Shown in pieces: positions 38,063 through 49,498 of a stretch of DNA of 64,000 nt. Under the pieces are notes generated by a model. It did no database searches, was not told where the DNA came from, and was given only the letters and a program-made list of their open reading frames with translations. Source of the stretch: Lingula anatina (taxonomy: Eukaryota; Brachiopoda; Lingulata; Lingulida; Lingulidae). The DNA lies in the NCBI RefSeq assembly GCF_001039355.2, contig NW_019775025.1, positions 375,707 to 439,706 on the forward strand, in the 5' to 3' direction. Position 1 is the first letter of the stretch; every line of letters starts with the position of its first letter. Made by a program: the position numbers and the translations under genes.

Positions 38063-38389
38063 ACGAGTCGCATTTTGATGTACTCCATGCTATGATCTTT
38101 ATTTTTTTTAAAATAGAATTTTTACGAGATTACAAATTGTATCGTATTGTTTGGTTCCATTGCCTCGCTTTCAAAAATTAGAACAGGCGCTCCAAAACCG
38201 GGAGACGAAGTTAATAATTTTATATTGGCCGAGTTCGCCCTCGCACAAGAATGTCCTCCCAGCATTATCTTCCTACGATTTTAAATACATTTTGCAATGT
38301 CATTTTCAATCTGGCACATGGAGCATTTTATGTATCAAGAGTGGGGGAGGGGTGAAAAATCCCCATTGGAGCCACATATAACACTAAGG

Positions 38390-38614
38390 GCGTATTCCCA
38401 TAGATTTAAGATCGATCTATCCCCGTGGGGAGTCTCACTAGATTACTGTCAGATAATCCGGCTTAAATGTCCGTCCCGCCTACTACAAGCTGTAACTTTC
38501 GTGCCTGCTCGGCTGACAGCTATTAAGCCTGAACCCCCAGGGAGTTAGGTCGATCTAGTTTGGATCGATCTAATCTCTGGGAATGGGGTCTATAAATGCA
38601 ATGGGAATGCCCTT
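38390..38614. mobile_element. Small MITE with GGGCRTTCCCAT-type ends
   Basis: Left end GGGCGTATTCCCATAG, right end ATGGGAATGCCC. Inner motifs GATCGATCTA occur on both sides. A related partial copy lies at about 48,470-48,540 (shared block CCCCCAGGGAGTTAGGTCG). No clear target duplication, no coding capacity. Confidence 0.5.
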
Positions 38615-38629
38615 GTAATGAAGGTAAAA

Positions 38630-40094
38630 TAAATGTTATTCTAAGGAATTCCGATGGATTTACTTTTTAAAACAAAATCATCAGAACACTTCTAATATAA
38701 ATTTTCAAAAAGACACCAGAGAGCAAATGAAACTAGAGGATCAGAGAGGCGATACCGCCTCCGAATATTGTACCACCAGCTGGAGCAAGCGCATTCGTAT
38801 AGACCCCCACATACACAAAATAAGGGACACAGCCACCAGTTTTGTGCTTGACAAGCTGTAAAAATGCAATCAACAAGAATTTTTAAACTATTGCAAAAAA
38901 TATATATGGTACAATCAAACTTAAGTTCTTCGTAAGGTAGGTCAAGGGTCAGTTTCAAGGTCACAGTAAATTGCCAGTATATGACTTCCTATTCAAGTTC
39001 AANNNNNNNNNNNNNNNNNNNNNNNNNNNNNNNNNNNNNNNNNNNNNNNNNNNNNNNNNNNNNNNNNNNNNNNNNNNNNNNNNNNNNNNNNNNNNNNNNN
39101 NNNNNNNNNNNNNNNNNNNNNNNNNNNNNNNNNNNNNNNNNNNNNNNNNNNNNNNNNNNNNNNNNNNNNNNNNNNNNNNNNNNNNNNNNNNNNNNNNNNN
39201 ACCATCATTTTTACAAAATCAACTAACAATGTTGTAAAGATGCAGGAAATGTCAAACAAAAACTTTTACGTATCTTATTAGTTTAATAATGAGACTGTTA
39301 ACATGCCTAAGAATTGAATATGAGGAAATGTGAAAAATATGCTGAAAAGTGAAAAAACAGCATAACTTCTACAATAATGGCCCGATCATGCTGATTTTCG
39401 AACTTGACCTGCGTTTTATGAATATTCATCAGCTCTGTAAATATAAAGCCAAAAAGTAAAACTGCCCTCCACTTATCGTGTTTACAAGGAAAGTGCACGG
39501 CGCCGGCATCGCCATCGGCATCGGCATCGACAGACGCAGGTGATGGCAATATGTACAGACACATCTGTGTCTGTACATAAAAAAGGGGAAAATTAATTAA
39601 ATTAAAATATTGGGAAAAGCAGGAAAATGCCATGTAGTCTGCAAAATTTGACATGTGCTATGAAGTTATTCAAAAGTCTAATATAGTGCAATGCAAATTT
39701 TTAGGGAGTCTATAAAACTGACATATTTCATCAGCTTCAGCAATTAAATTGTACAGAGAGAAGCATAATCTCCCATCTGTCTCCCCCTAAATTGTTGCAC
39801 ATCATATATCTTTGCCTGACTAGTAGAAAAGCAATATAAGTAACCGAATGAAGTCCTGTTCACCTTTATCATATCATACCATTAATTTTTACTTATATTT
39901 TTGTGTACTTCTTCACAATTTGGGGAGCATCAAATATTCTGTCTACATCAAAATACCTTCCCATAATTTTCCAGGAGATTTACCAGCTTTCCTGGCAAAA
40001 CCATGCTCTCTTGTTTCCAAACTTTAGTAAACCATCTGGTAATCTTTGGAAATATTGGCTATTTGGGTAAAGTGTTGATGTGACACACACCCAC
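38630..40094. other. Gene-poor stretch around the assembly gap
   Basis: Contains the N run at 39,003-39,200. 38,890-39,002 resembles 33,000-33,180 (both carry AAGGTCACAGTAAATTGCC and TTTCAAGGTCA), so it is a dispersed repeat, cut by the gap. Continuation exons of the minus-strand RNF213-like gene would be expected here, but I found none I can support. A possible exon at about 38,740-38,850 (minus) is discussed under rejected items. Confidence 0.5.
39003..39200. other. Assembly gap (198 N)
   Basis: Run of N. The sequence on either side does not obviously belong to one gene. Confidence 1.
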
Positions 40095-42913
40095 CTTTCT
40101 TTCAGTAGTACCCAACCACCTGCTCCTGATGTGAATGAGAACCCTCCAAGTTCCTCGGGACTCAGCTTCATTACAAAAGTGTCCTTCTGCTGATCAAAAG
40201 CGACATCTGGGGACATGATCACATGGAAATGAACACTGATCTCTGCCTCGTTGCTGTTCCTCGACTTCTGTGTATTGACATTTTTGCCCCTAAAATTAGT
40301 ACAACCATTGCCAGTAGTGACTTAGACAAGTTCATGTATGTAATTTTCCACGTGTATAAATAAAACAATGAAGAGAGGAAAGAAAATTATCCTGACCACT
40401 GATTTGATTAAATCCGCACTTACATTTTTACATAAAATATTAGCTCAATTGCAATCAAAAGTAGTTATTATAGTTATCAGTGATTGTATTTGTACATTCA
40501 ACAATTTAATAAAGAAGGTCTACAGGAGAACTAATCAATGTCAAAAAATACAAGTACATATATATATATATAGATGTAAAAGAAAATCAAATAAAATCAG
40601 AAAAAAGATACCAATTTACATCTAAACTACATATGTATTTAATTTTTAAAAGGAACATCTATAAATGAATTTTTTTAATAAATTTCTGATGTTATATAAT
40701 TTTTGTACCTGCAAATCAAATATACTTTATTCACAATTGTAGAAACAGCACACACTTATGATAAAAAGTTACTTACTTGTTTTTTCCCTTTTTACTGTTG
40801 CCTTTTGTTGCTGGGACATAATTGTCTGGTTCTTGGTTCTTCTTGTTTATCATTTCACCTCCTATTCGATTATCGCTCTCTGCTGTTGTTGCCATCTTAA
40901 AGTAAGTTTTCTAACTTAACAAATACACCATGAAGATGCAAATACTTTATTACAAATTAACCTGTATCAGAATAAATATTTGTGAAATAAAAAACATATT
41001 ATGTGACACTCTAAAAAATACATGTGCCTTACATTATGTAACTTGACATCTGGATATTGGCATTCTAATTCAAATTATCTCATAACAATAAATAATAATA
41101 ATAATATATTTGGATAATATATAAAAAAATGCATCAGATATTGATTACCTCCTGGGTATCTCTTTGAGGTTCGTCCACTGGAGATCCGACATCTTCATTC
41201 TCTTGTGGTAAAGAGCTTGTTGAAGGCTGTTCAGTAGTGTTGTTTGTTTTTTTATCATTTTCAGTTGAAATATCACCTTTGTTTCCCTCACCAAACACCT
41301 TGCCTTCCTTGTCAGAAGTACTACTTGTTGCATTGTGTTGCATGGTGAAAATCCCAGCATTAGTGTTAGGATTCCTGTTAGAAGTTACTCTTTTTCCATC
41401 ACTAGAGGATACACCAAGGGTACCTTCATGTACATCTTTTGATGTAACATCAGTGCCTGTGAACTGTGATGAAGTGCTTGATGTGCCTGGCTCCTGTGAC
41501 GAACTAACTGATCTGCCTGTGGTCTGTGATGAACCACTTGATGTGCCTGGCTCCTGTAATGAACCACCTGATGTGCCTGGCTCATGTAATGAACCACCTG
41601 ATGTGCCTGGCTCCTGTGATGAACCACTAGGTTTGCCTGGCTCCTGTGATGAACCACTTGATATGCCCGTCACCTGTGATGAGCCACCTGATGTACCTGG
41701 CTCCTGTGATGAATCGCTTGATGTACCTGGGCCCTGTCTTGAATCACTTGATGTGACTGGAGTCTGTGATAAACCACTTGGTGTACATGTGGCCTGTGAT
41801 GAACCACTTGATGTGCCCGTCACCTGTGATGAACCATTTGATGTACCTGGCTCCTGTGATGCACCACTAGGTGTGCCTGTGGTCAGTGGTGAACCACTTG
41901 ACTTGCCTGGCTCATCTGATGAACCACTTGGTGTGCCTGGGGCCTGTCTTGAATCACTTGATGTGACTGGGGCCTTTGATGAGCCACTTGATATGCCTGA
42001 GACCTGTGATGAATCATTTGCTGAGCAGCCAGGCCGTAAATGGTGGTGGTGTTCCTCAGCCATATTTTCATCTTTGTTTTGCATGGAGGGTGGATACTTC
42101 ACTTGGCTCATATCAACATGTAACTCTTCATCAACTTTAATCTTCTTTGGACGGCTTGGGGTTTCACTGTCTGATGTTCTTTTTGGCATAACTTCTACTT
42201 CAACTGTTGGTTGATTTATTTCAGTGCCCTGAACTAAAAAAAAACATTAAAGAATTCAATCATATGATTATTCTAAAAAACGATTTCTCTGAAAAGATTA
42301 TCTTTTATATTTGCACATGCAAATAGTATTTCTTCAAGTCACTATCTTTATACACTGATAGTGCAGAGGCAGATTAATGATTAACTTACTGTGACTCAAT
42401 TTATCATCTGGTTATATTACATTGCATGTACTTTCAGTTTACTACTTAAAAGACACTTCTGGGATTAATAAACAGCTGTTTAAAGCCTAACATGTGTATG
42501 TCTCTGCATGAGTTCACATACATTAGACAAGAAAAATTCAATAAAAAAAGTCTTAATAAAACATGAAATGAAATTAAAGTAACTACATGTACATGTATCT
42601 GAAGGTCATCATTAAAAAAAAAATGAAAATAAAATAAAATAATAATAATTAATTGAATAAAAACTTTAATACCTTTTTCAACTCTGAAATTACCATTTGT
42701 CTTTTTCTCTCCACAGCCTGGGCAGAAATTGTGTGTTGGCAATAAAGTGGCACCACACTCTCTTCCATCAATGATGTTAGTGCACACAGTTCTGCTTTCA
42801 CATTCAACAATGGTTGACAACTTCACAGATGTTCCACAATTTGGACAAAATTTGTTGCCTGGGTCTAAGTCTGCCCCACAAGGGTCCCCTCCAGGAGGAC
42901 CAACACACTTCAT
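40095..42913 (-). CDS. RNF213-like protein, N-terminal portion only
   Basis: Exons are 42694-42913 (or 42673-42913), 41149-42233, 40777-40895 and 40095-40289. Phases agree and give about 540 residues, then the gene runs out of recognisable exons. The start MKCVGP begins two zinc ribbons (CGADL...FCPNCG and CGATL...FCPGCG). A nuclear-signal-like RPKKIKV and a long Ser/Gly/Thr repeat tract follow. After a Lys-rich stretch (KGNSKKGKNK) comes ISVHFHVIMSPDVAF, then DTFVMKL and ELGGF. In vertebrate RNF213, an E3 ligase/AAA protein of about 5,200 residues, a zinc-ribbon start and low-complexity region precede a VTVFFHAIIS-like block of the same kind. The match is short, so the family call is moderate. 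Either a large gene continues across the gap, or this is a truncated paralogue. Confidence 0.55.
41450..42030. repeat. 30-bp coding minisatellite, about 19 units
   Basis: Imperfect tandem 30-bp units inside exon 2 of the RNF213-like gene. On the minus strand they encode the decapeptide pattern GSSQEPGTSS, with variation mainly at the EPG position (VTG, TTG, APG). The period divides by three, so changes in copy number keep the frame. The opposite strand is also open for 325 codons, which is a by-product of the repeat. Confidence 0.9.
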
Positions 42914-43160
42914 TCTTCTAAACTATGGGTAAGTTATTCTTTCTTTGGGCAGCTAGTAGTTTCACTGTCTGATGTTCTCTTCAGCACACCCACTGCCTCA
43001 GATGTAGAGTAATTAACTTCCCTGTCCTGAACTACAAAAAGGATTCAAAGAATTTAATCAGGTGATTGTTTGGGTAGTGATTCATTTGTGAACTGATAAG
43101 ATTTTTCAAAATTACTATATTTGCACTTTGATAGTGAAGAGGTGGATTAATGATTACCTT
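42140..43160. repeat. Local duplication of the start of RNF213-like exon 2
   Basis: 42,955-43,150 resembles 42,150-42,390. Shared pieces are TTTCACTGTCTGATGTTCT, CCTGAACTA followed by AAAGAATT, and GATTAATGATTA. One copy contains the working acceptor of exon 2 (42,234). The other, upstream of exon 1, looks like a decayed duplicate with no open frame of its own. Confidence 0.6.
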
Positions 43161-43169
43161 GCTATTTAT

Positions 43170-46050
43170 TATTCAAATGTATATTTGAAGCATTTCTTTG
43201 AAATGCTAAATGCCCATGTAACAAATGCTACTGATACATGCAGTAGTATCATTGTATCCTAACATTTTATTCTTAAGCCACCCCTGTATAATTTCCTAAC
43301 CAATTATGGTTACCTTTAAATTCATTAATATCATTTTAATATGTTTTGAAATAAAAATTTCACTGAACAAAATAAAAACTTGCTGCTTTTTATTTTTCTG
43401 AACCAAAGGAAATACATGTAACAATACCAGTTTTTGCATGCCACAGACATGCATGGCTGGTGATTAAGTAATATTGGTAAAAAATCTTGTGAAAAAAATA
43501 TTTTAATGCGCCTGGTAGAGTGAACATTGTGTATCTTGCTGTTTGCTACTCTTGTATCAAGCCCTGACCCTGGTATCACAATAAAAAAAGGCAACTCCAT
43601 GGGATTTTCCTGCCAAAAAGGATTTTCCCAGGAAAATAAGCAATTTTTTGTACTTATGAATCATTTATCTATAATCCTATAATCCCTCTCTGCACTTGGA
43701 TTCAACCCTTAATTAAATTTATAAAGGTTAATTTGGTTTAAAATGACTAGCCAGTCACCCAATGTATTAACCAGCGGCCGTCTTCCTAAATACATATGCT
43801 CCCATGTAAATATCAACATCAAGTATGCTCCAGAAAAATATTATTTAAGGGGTTAAATCATTTTAAGGTGTATGTATGGTTTTATAAGAAACTGCAGATG
43901 ACAAAAATTAGCGTTTGGGGAATTTTCAAACCCATGTAGTGTACCTTAAAGTTAGGTTCCTTACCTAAGAACTTAATTACCAAAGTTACATGTTCACATC
44001 TTACCCTATTAGCAACAGTGTTACAGCACTGTCAACTAAGCCAGGGAACTGACTTGAGGTTTTTTGTGAAACTGGGGCCTGCCAATCTAAATAAGCAGTT
44101 TCGTGACTACTCCGCCATTTTAAAGCACGCGACACAGTTTCAACCCTCTTGTAGTTGAAGTCAACAAAAACTGGTACAAACGACCACTTAAACAATTGAA
44201 TTTTAAACGTTGAATTATTTCTATTCTGTAACAATACCACATAAAACTTACAAGCGTTAAAGGTGATCTTTCGGTATTTCACAGGAACAACCTAAGAGCT
44301 AAAGTGAAAATGCAGACGTCGCCACTTCTCTATTGTGCTCTGAGCCTAACGCCCGAAGTTACCAAATATATATGGTGAAAGCGAAACCAACTGATAACTA
44401 CTACTGATTGGCATCGGGAATACTAATGTTTCTGACTAAGCCACTAAAATTACCTCATAATTTTCCAAACAACATTTTTTCTTCTGAAATTGCTTCTTTT
44501 AAGCCAGACGAAAGAGAAAGTGGGTACTAAATTTCCCCGTGCGACTTGCTGGAAATTCCGGCGGTTACTAAGTTATTTCGTAACATTTGTTTCAGTTTCG
44601 AAGTATTTTAAATGAACAAATACTTGTAATATACTAAATTTGAATAGATTTTCCATTTTGATGCCTATTAAAATAATTATTTTATTAATTATAAAATATC
44701 AACTGAGTGTTTGGAGTTCTCATATAAGATCAAAACTTTTATCAAGAAGGTAGATAGCTTTGGGGTACATGTTGTGGCAACTTTGACAGGTCCGTAGTAA
44801 TATATGTTTAGGGTTATTAACTAGATAAAGATAACTAACAGGATTATTTTAGTATATTAGTATTTATGTTTTAAAGCATATTTACTATTTTAGCATCTTA
44901 AACATACCAGATAGTATATTAAATTATAAATATATGATATATGCATGAATATATTAATAGATATGTTGGACCTATGAAGACAAACAGCCAACAGGACAGG
45001 AAAGACGAGAAGATGTGAGCATTCGTTTAATAGTGATTATTTTCATTTGCATGGCCAAATGCTCCGTTGATATATCATTTAAAACAAAGGCACTCTGTTA
45101 TATCAGTTATCATTTGCGATGCACAGCAATCTGATATTCTGAAAATTGCTACTTGAGTCGAGGATTTCAGTTGGGGAAAATGTCTATAAGACTATTTCCC
45201 CCACAATTTCCCTGAGGATTCTGTAGTTTTCAACTTTCACCTTTTAGAGCCTGTGTGACAGGAATGGTAGTCCTAGGAATGGAAGACCGGAGTCCCCTAT
45301 GATTTCTACAGGTAAGGACTAGTGGAGTACTGGAGTTAGTATATGTCGCCTGTACAAAGTACTGAGTACAGTAAAGGGGAACGAACTACGGTTCCTTGCG
45401 AATAACCATTCTTGTCTCACCTGGAATTCCGCCTTCCTCCAGATATATTTCAGCCTGAAAAAAAGCCGGGTATATATCAAATCAGAAGACAACTGCAGTT
45501 TAGCATCATAATTATATGTAGTGACAAAATTTGAAAATCAATACTGAATTTGAATATTGGAAAATACTGTTGTCTGTAATAACAGTACATGATGCAGCCT
45601 ACTGGTAGTGCAGGCCCGTAGCAGGGGGTGGGGGTGGGGTTGGGGGTTCAAAAGAACCGCACTTTTTGCTGGGAAAAGGTCCACTCTGGATAACATTTGA
45701 TCTAGGTACATGAAGGTTTATGGTAAAAGGTCAACTTTTTCAGAAAACAAACCCCCCATTTGAAATTGCTGGCTAGGGGCCTAGCTGTAGTGTATACTGT
45801 AACCTGTAAGGTACATGTACAGTAGAAATAGGGTCTGCCTAAATTGTGCAATACAGCGCAACACAGCGCAATACACTTGAAAGAGACGAGTCCAGTCACA
45901 AGTAAACATGAGATGCCTGTAACATTTCTTTTGCTAGAGGTCAATCATTCAGTACCAGAACAACACTGAATCAATTAAGAGTAAATTGGTACTCCGCAGT
46001 CATAAATTTGGACAATTGATACATGTATCACAGTTAAGAACAGAAACCAC
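43170..46050. other. Intergenic region upstream of RNF213-like gene
   Basis: No gene recognised. A CTCCGCCATTTTAAAG motif (YY1-like, minus strand) at about 44,108-44,123 and the loss of open frames suggest the RNF213-like transcription start may lie near 44,100-44,350. 45,230-45,470 holds mixed-composition unique sequence, and 45,620-45,650 is a G-rich run. Confidence 0.35.
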
Positions 46051-47075
46051 CAAGTAATTTCCCATTGTACCAGGCAGCCTCCTCTCCACCCACTGTCAGG
46101 CCAACAACAACCTTCAGCAGCAATCCTGATGCACCGGTCATACTAAGACCTGGAGGGCCCAGCCAGAGAATTTGTCCAGTAGCCAGTCCCAACCTCCAGA
46201 TGATGAATACAAGTTGGTTTCAGCAGAATAAATTGTCAATCTGGTCACAAAGTCTTGTCAGAGCATACAGCCGAGTGCACTGGCTCAGTGGTTTGGGACA
46301 GAGAGGCAGAGAGCAAAAGGGGAGTGACTTGGTCAATAGGACTAAAATGTGACACATGTCAGTACAGGACAGGGAAGCAGAAACTGTACAATGAAGTCCA
46401 AAGTAAGCAGCATGTCCGGAGATCAGCAATGGTGAATGCAGGCTTGCAAGTAGGCCTGTCACAGAATATGATCTCTAGCACAGCAATGAGGTTGATCTTA
46501 ATGGCAAGCAATGTGACCCCGCCCAGCCCATCAGCCATGCAGAAGCGAGCTAACAAAGTCAGTGCAGCGATAACAGAGCTAAACAAAGCTGATATGCAAC
46601 AGCGCCGCAAAAACCTACATCACATTCAGGATCTCAGAGGGTATGGAGTACAGCCCATAGCAGTAGAAGGAGATGGGAGATACAGTAATAGCCTGTTCAG
46701 CAAAGGGAACAAAACACCATACCAGCCAGCCATTCAGACTGTGTACACTGTAGCAGAGAATGTGACCAGCCAGAAGGACATTATTATTGGTGGTAACAAG
46801 CTCTGCCATACTGCTCACCTGCTCAGAAGTAGAGGGGAAGATGTCTCTTGTCCAGAGCACAGTGGAGTCTGCAGAGCCAATCTACCAGAAGACGACAGCA
46901 TTGGTGACGAGCAATGTGCCTTGAGGAAATTTCTGGAGAGGTCACAGTTGGTGCCTTAACCACTGATGGTGACAGCCAAACCCACTCTGCGTGTGACAAT
47001 GTTGAGTCTTCGGGACACACAACACTTTACCAAAGCTCTGAAAAAACAAATAGAAAAAGCACCATTTTCTAGTCA
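46050..47075 (+). pseudogene. Mutator-like transposase remnant, frameshifted
   Basis: The main frame (46255-46959) shows the pattern of invertebrate Mutator-like transposase-domain proteins: EHTAEC.G...WD, SKRGVTW, CDTCQYRT, AENVTSQKDIIIGG followed by NKLCH, CPEHS and DDSIGDEQCA. The frame then breaks. The continuation, EVTVGALTTDGDSQ, with the expected first catalytic Asp in TTDGDS, reads in another frame from about 46,923 and stops near 47,072. The N-terminal part is scrambled and the C-terminal two thirds, with the other catalytic residues, are missing. No terminal repeats found. A dead transposon copy, moderate confidence in the family. Confidence 0.6.
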
Positions 47076-48665
47076 AGTGTTTCCAGGAAAAAAAAAACAC
47101 ACTAAAGACAAAATGCAAAAATGCTTTACTCAGTGCATAGCAATGCGCTGCTATTCTGAATTTGATGCTTGCTTTAAAGGTGCATACAATGTCATTTTTT
47201 TGTCACATTTTATAATACTTTTTTATATTTATGTTAACAATTCAACTTTTTAGGGGTTATCATGTGTTTGATTTTTTTTAAATTTCAATATATGAGTTAA
47301 ATAAAATCAGTATAAAAAAGGTCCCCTTTTTATTTAAATTCTCATATTTGTTATTACTAATTTCTTCCTTACATCAATGTCACACTGGTATATGACATCA
47401 ATGTTTATTTATCATATTTCAGCACTAAATTTTTAACTGTAAATAATATAGATGATGCTAAAGTCATTAAAGAAAACATCATACAAAATTTCAGGTTATA
47501 GTTTGGCAAATAAACAATATTTCAACAAGATCTTCAGCCCCAAAGACTTCACGTTCTACAGTGAGTAGATAGCATACAACGTATTTGATTGACAGGCAGT
47601 ATGTTGCCTTGACAACGAACTAGATATATCTAGTTCATCCAGTTCAATCTAGCTGTTGTTTCCAGCACAGTACTTGTGTAGTTTCTGTTTTTGGAACGGT
47701 CTTTATCTCTAGAGCACGTAGATTTTTAACCAAATAAATATTCAGTAGTGAGCCTGTTACGTGAATAAATTTTGTCTTGTGAAGTCCTGGAGGGTGTTCA
47801 CTTTCATAATTTGGCGGTAAGTTTGCTCAGACTTCGTCTTGCGACTGCATGTGTTTTGTGCCAAAAGTAGGTTACTCTTTTCAGTACCGTCTTGGAAGAG
47901 AGAAAAAGACGTTAGAATGCATCAAAATGATTTTTTAAAAAAAGATTTTTGCTCTGAATTTCTCATTATAATCATAACCTGTTCGTCGTACAGCCAATCC
48001 TGCAACTTCACTTGCCCGAACTGAATTTTTACCTGCCCCGGACAGGCGCTAATTTCGAGCCCTGCGTCGCATCTTTACTGATATTTTCTCTTGCCGCATG
48101 GATTCATTTATTTATAAGTGATCACGACTGCTACTATTCTTCAGTCAAAATAACATGAAGGATAGACTATGAGATGCTAATACTACTGCGCCAGGCAGAA
48201 TAAAAATAAACAACGTAACGTGCACACAAGAGATTCAAGTACGCACACAAGTCGTTTGCGTCGCGTCTGTCAGGAATAAAGGCAATGGGCACACACACAC
48301 TACCAGGGTATCGGAGTTCAAAGAATCGTGTCGGCAAAAAAAAAAAGAAAAAAAAAAAAAAAAAGAAGCGTATCGGCAAAAAGAAATGCGTATCGCCTGG
48401 GAGAGAACCCTGCACTAGCTGATTTGGTAGGCGTGACAGACAATTAAGCCTCTCGAGCTGCTAGCAATTTAGGATGAACCCCCAGGGAGTTAGGTCGATC
48501 CAGATGGATCGATCTACATGTAAGTATGGGAACCCAGTCCTAGACTTTAGCAACTCTGAAGACATGCACATCTTAAGACAAGTGCCTAAATTACACACTG
48601 GGCTCAAGGGCAATTTAATCAACAAAACTAAATATCAACACACAAAAAGTTAGATAACTAATAAT
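47076..48665. other. Gene-free stretch with repeats
   Basis: No supported gene. 48,340-48,365 is an A-rich tract broken by G. 48,470-48,540 is a partial copy of the small MITE at 38,390. 47,610-47,660 has short AGTTCA/TCTAGTTC repeats. Confidence 0.4.
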
Positions 48666-48709
48666 TAAGTCGTCACCTTTTCTTGGAACTTTGCAGGAAG
48701 GATTCACAG

Positions 48710-48967
48710 TGCAGTCGGCTTAATAGGTATCGTGCTGGTATCGTGCCAACTTCTTCAATCATTAAATATCTGGAGAAAGATGAAAAACAGATAAAAATGA
48801 GAGTAAATCACAAAAAGACAATTGCATTTAAGTTTAGAGCTAGAAGTAGAATCCTTAACTGCTACAGAAGATATGACAGATGTAAAGCATTGAAAAGTAA
48901 TGACTATAGAAAATCCATATCTATGCCAAAACTTATATTTCATGATCACAATTATTCAAAGAATTAA
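48710..48967 (+). CDS. Hypothetical basic small protein or last exon, unrecognised
   Basis: An open frame entered through a good acceptor (AACTTTGCAG ends at about 48,697) encodes about 90 residues rich in Lys, Arg and Tyr (SIIKYLEKDEKQIKM, KFRARSRILNCYRRYDR), ending at TAA 48967. AATAAA follows at about 49,001. It faces the endonuclease gene on the opposite strand, with 114 bp between the two stops. I do not recognise the family. It could be a terminal exon of an unseen gene, a partner of the endonuclease in one mobile unit, or chance. Confidence 0.3.
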   Translation, partial: CSRLNRYRAGIVPTSSIIKYLEKDEKQIKMRVNHKKTIAFKFRARSRILNCYRRYDRCKALKSNDYRKSISMPKLIFHDHNYSKN

Positions 48968-49081
48968 AAGAAAATGTATGATTTTGAGATACTACTCTTT
49001 AATAAATATGTAGTAAAATACAAAAATACAAAAGTTTGTTGGTCTTTCTTCTATTTAAAACTAAGAAATATTATTGAGAAA

Positions 49082-49498
49082 CTAGAAATTTAGTAAATGT
49101 AAGTTAAAAAAAAAATAATTATCATGTACACAATTTGGCCTCTGCTTGTGCCCGAGGCACCTGCCCACATTACGACAGTGTAGTCTGTTATTGTTGATTC
49201 CATGAGGCTCTGCTGTGAGATGATCGGGGTTACAGCACAGAGTGACTGCACACAGGTGGGATACTTCTGTCCCTCTTGGTATGTTCAGAATTCTTTCCTT
49301 TAGCATAAATGCCACCCTGTGCACTCCAACAGTAACAGAGTGTCTTGCCCCAGGGAATGTAACCCTCATCATCCCATAACAGACCCCACTGGAACAACTG
49401 GTGCCCCCAGTCCATAGCCAACAGTATCCCTCCTGTGTGTTATGCAATTTGCTGTTTAATTTTTCTCTCAATTCGAGGAAAAACTGCTCGTTAGCCAT
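49082..49498 (-). CDS. His-Me finger endonuclease of I-PpoI type (zinc-binding loop homing endonuclease family)
   Basis: Intronless 138-aa frame from MANEQFF; an in-frame ATG at 49543 would add 15 residues. It carries GYCWLWTGG, VGVHRVAFML, then EVSHLCAVTLCCNPDHL, N102, C108 and C.GH....C. Taking H81 as the catalytic His, the zinc ligands C83, C88 and H93 and the metal-binding N102 fall at +2, +7, +12 and +21. These are the same offsets as C100, C105, H110 and N119 from H98 in Physarum I-PpoI (numbers recalled). The second zinc site (C108, C114, H117, C123) is present with slightly different spacing. In Physarum the enzyme homes an intron into rDNA. Animal relatives are standalone genes of unknown role, possibly mobile. 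All key residues are kept, so it looks functional. Confidence 0.8.
   Translation of the reverse strand: MANEQFFLELREKLNSKLHNTQEGYCWLWTGGTSCSSGVCYGMMRVTFPGARHSVTVGVHRVAFMLKERILNIPRGTEVSHLCAVTLCCNPDHLTAEPHGINNNRLHCRNVGRCLGHKQRPNCVHDNYFFFNLHLLNF

Noticed and set aside
38740-38850. Minus-strand exon-like block with a good acceptor reading LVKHKTGGCVPYFVYVG
   Set aside because: Tempting as an RNF213 carbohydrate-binding exon (compare VPYKYV), but its phase does not suit the preceding exon, the frame runs into a Gly-rich stretch and stop, and only a few residues match.
38971-39259. Open frames across the N run
   Set aside because: They exist only because unknown bases cannot form stop codons.
39473-39535. 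Asp/Ala-rich minus-strand reading (DADADGDAGA)
   Set aside because: Simple GCATCGGCATCG repeat without splice context or similarity.
41450-42030. Regular repeats that could be mistaken for a CRISPR array
   Set aside because: The units are contiguous with no unique spacers, code for a decapeptide, and lie in an animal exon.
41237-42214. 325-codon open frame on the plus strand
   Set aside because: It is the antisense of the 30-bp coding repeat in the RNF213-like exon. The period is a multiple of three, so the opposite strand stays open by chance. No domain, and biased composition.
45620-45650. GGGGTGGGGGTGGGG run as a possible G-quadruplex promoter element
   Set aside because: No gene starts nearby that it could serve; simple G-rich sequence is enough to explain it.
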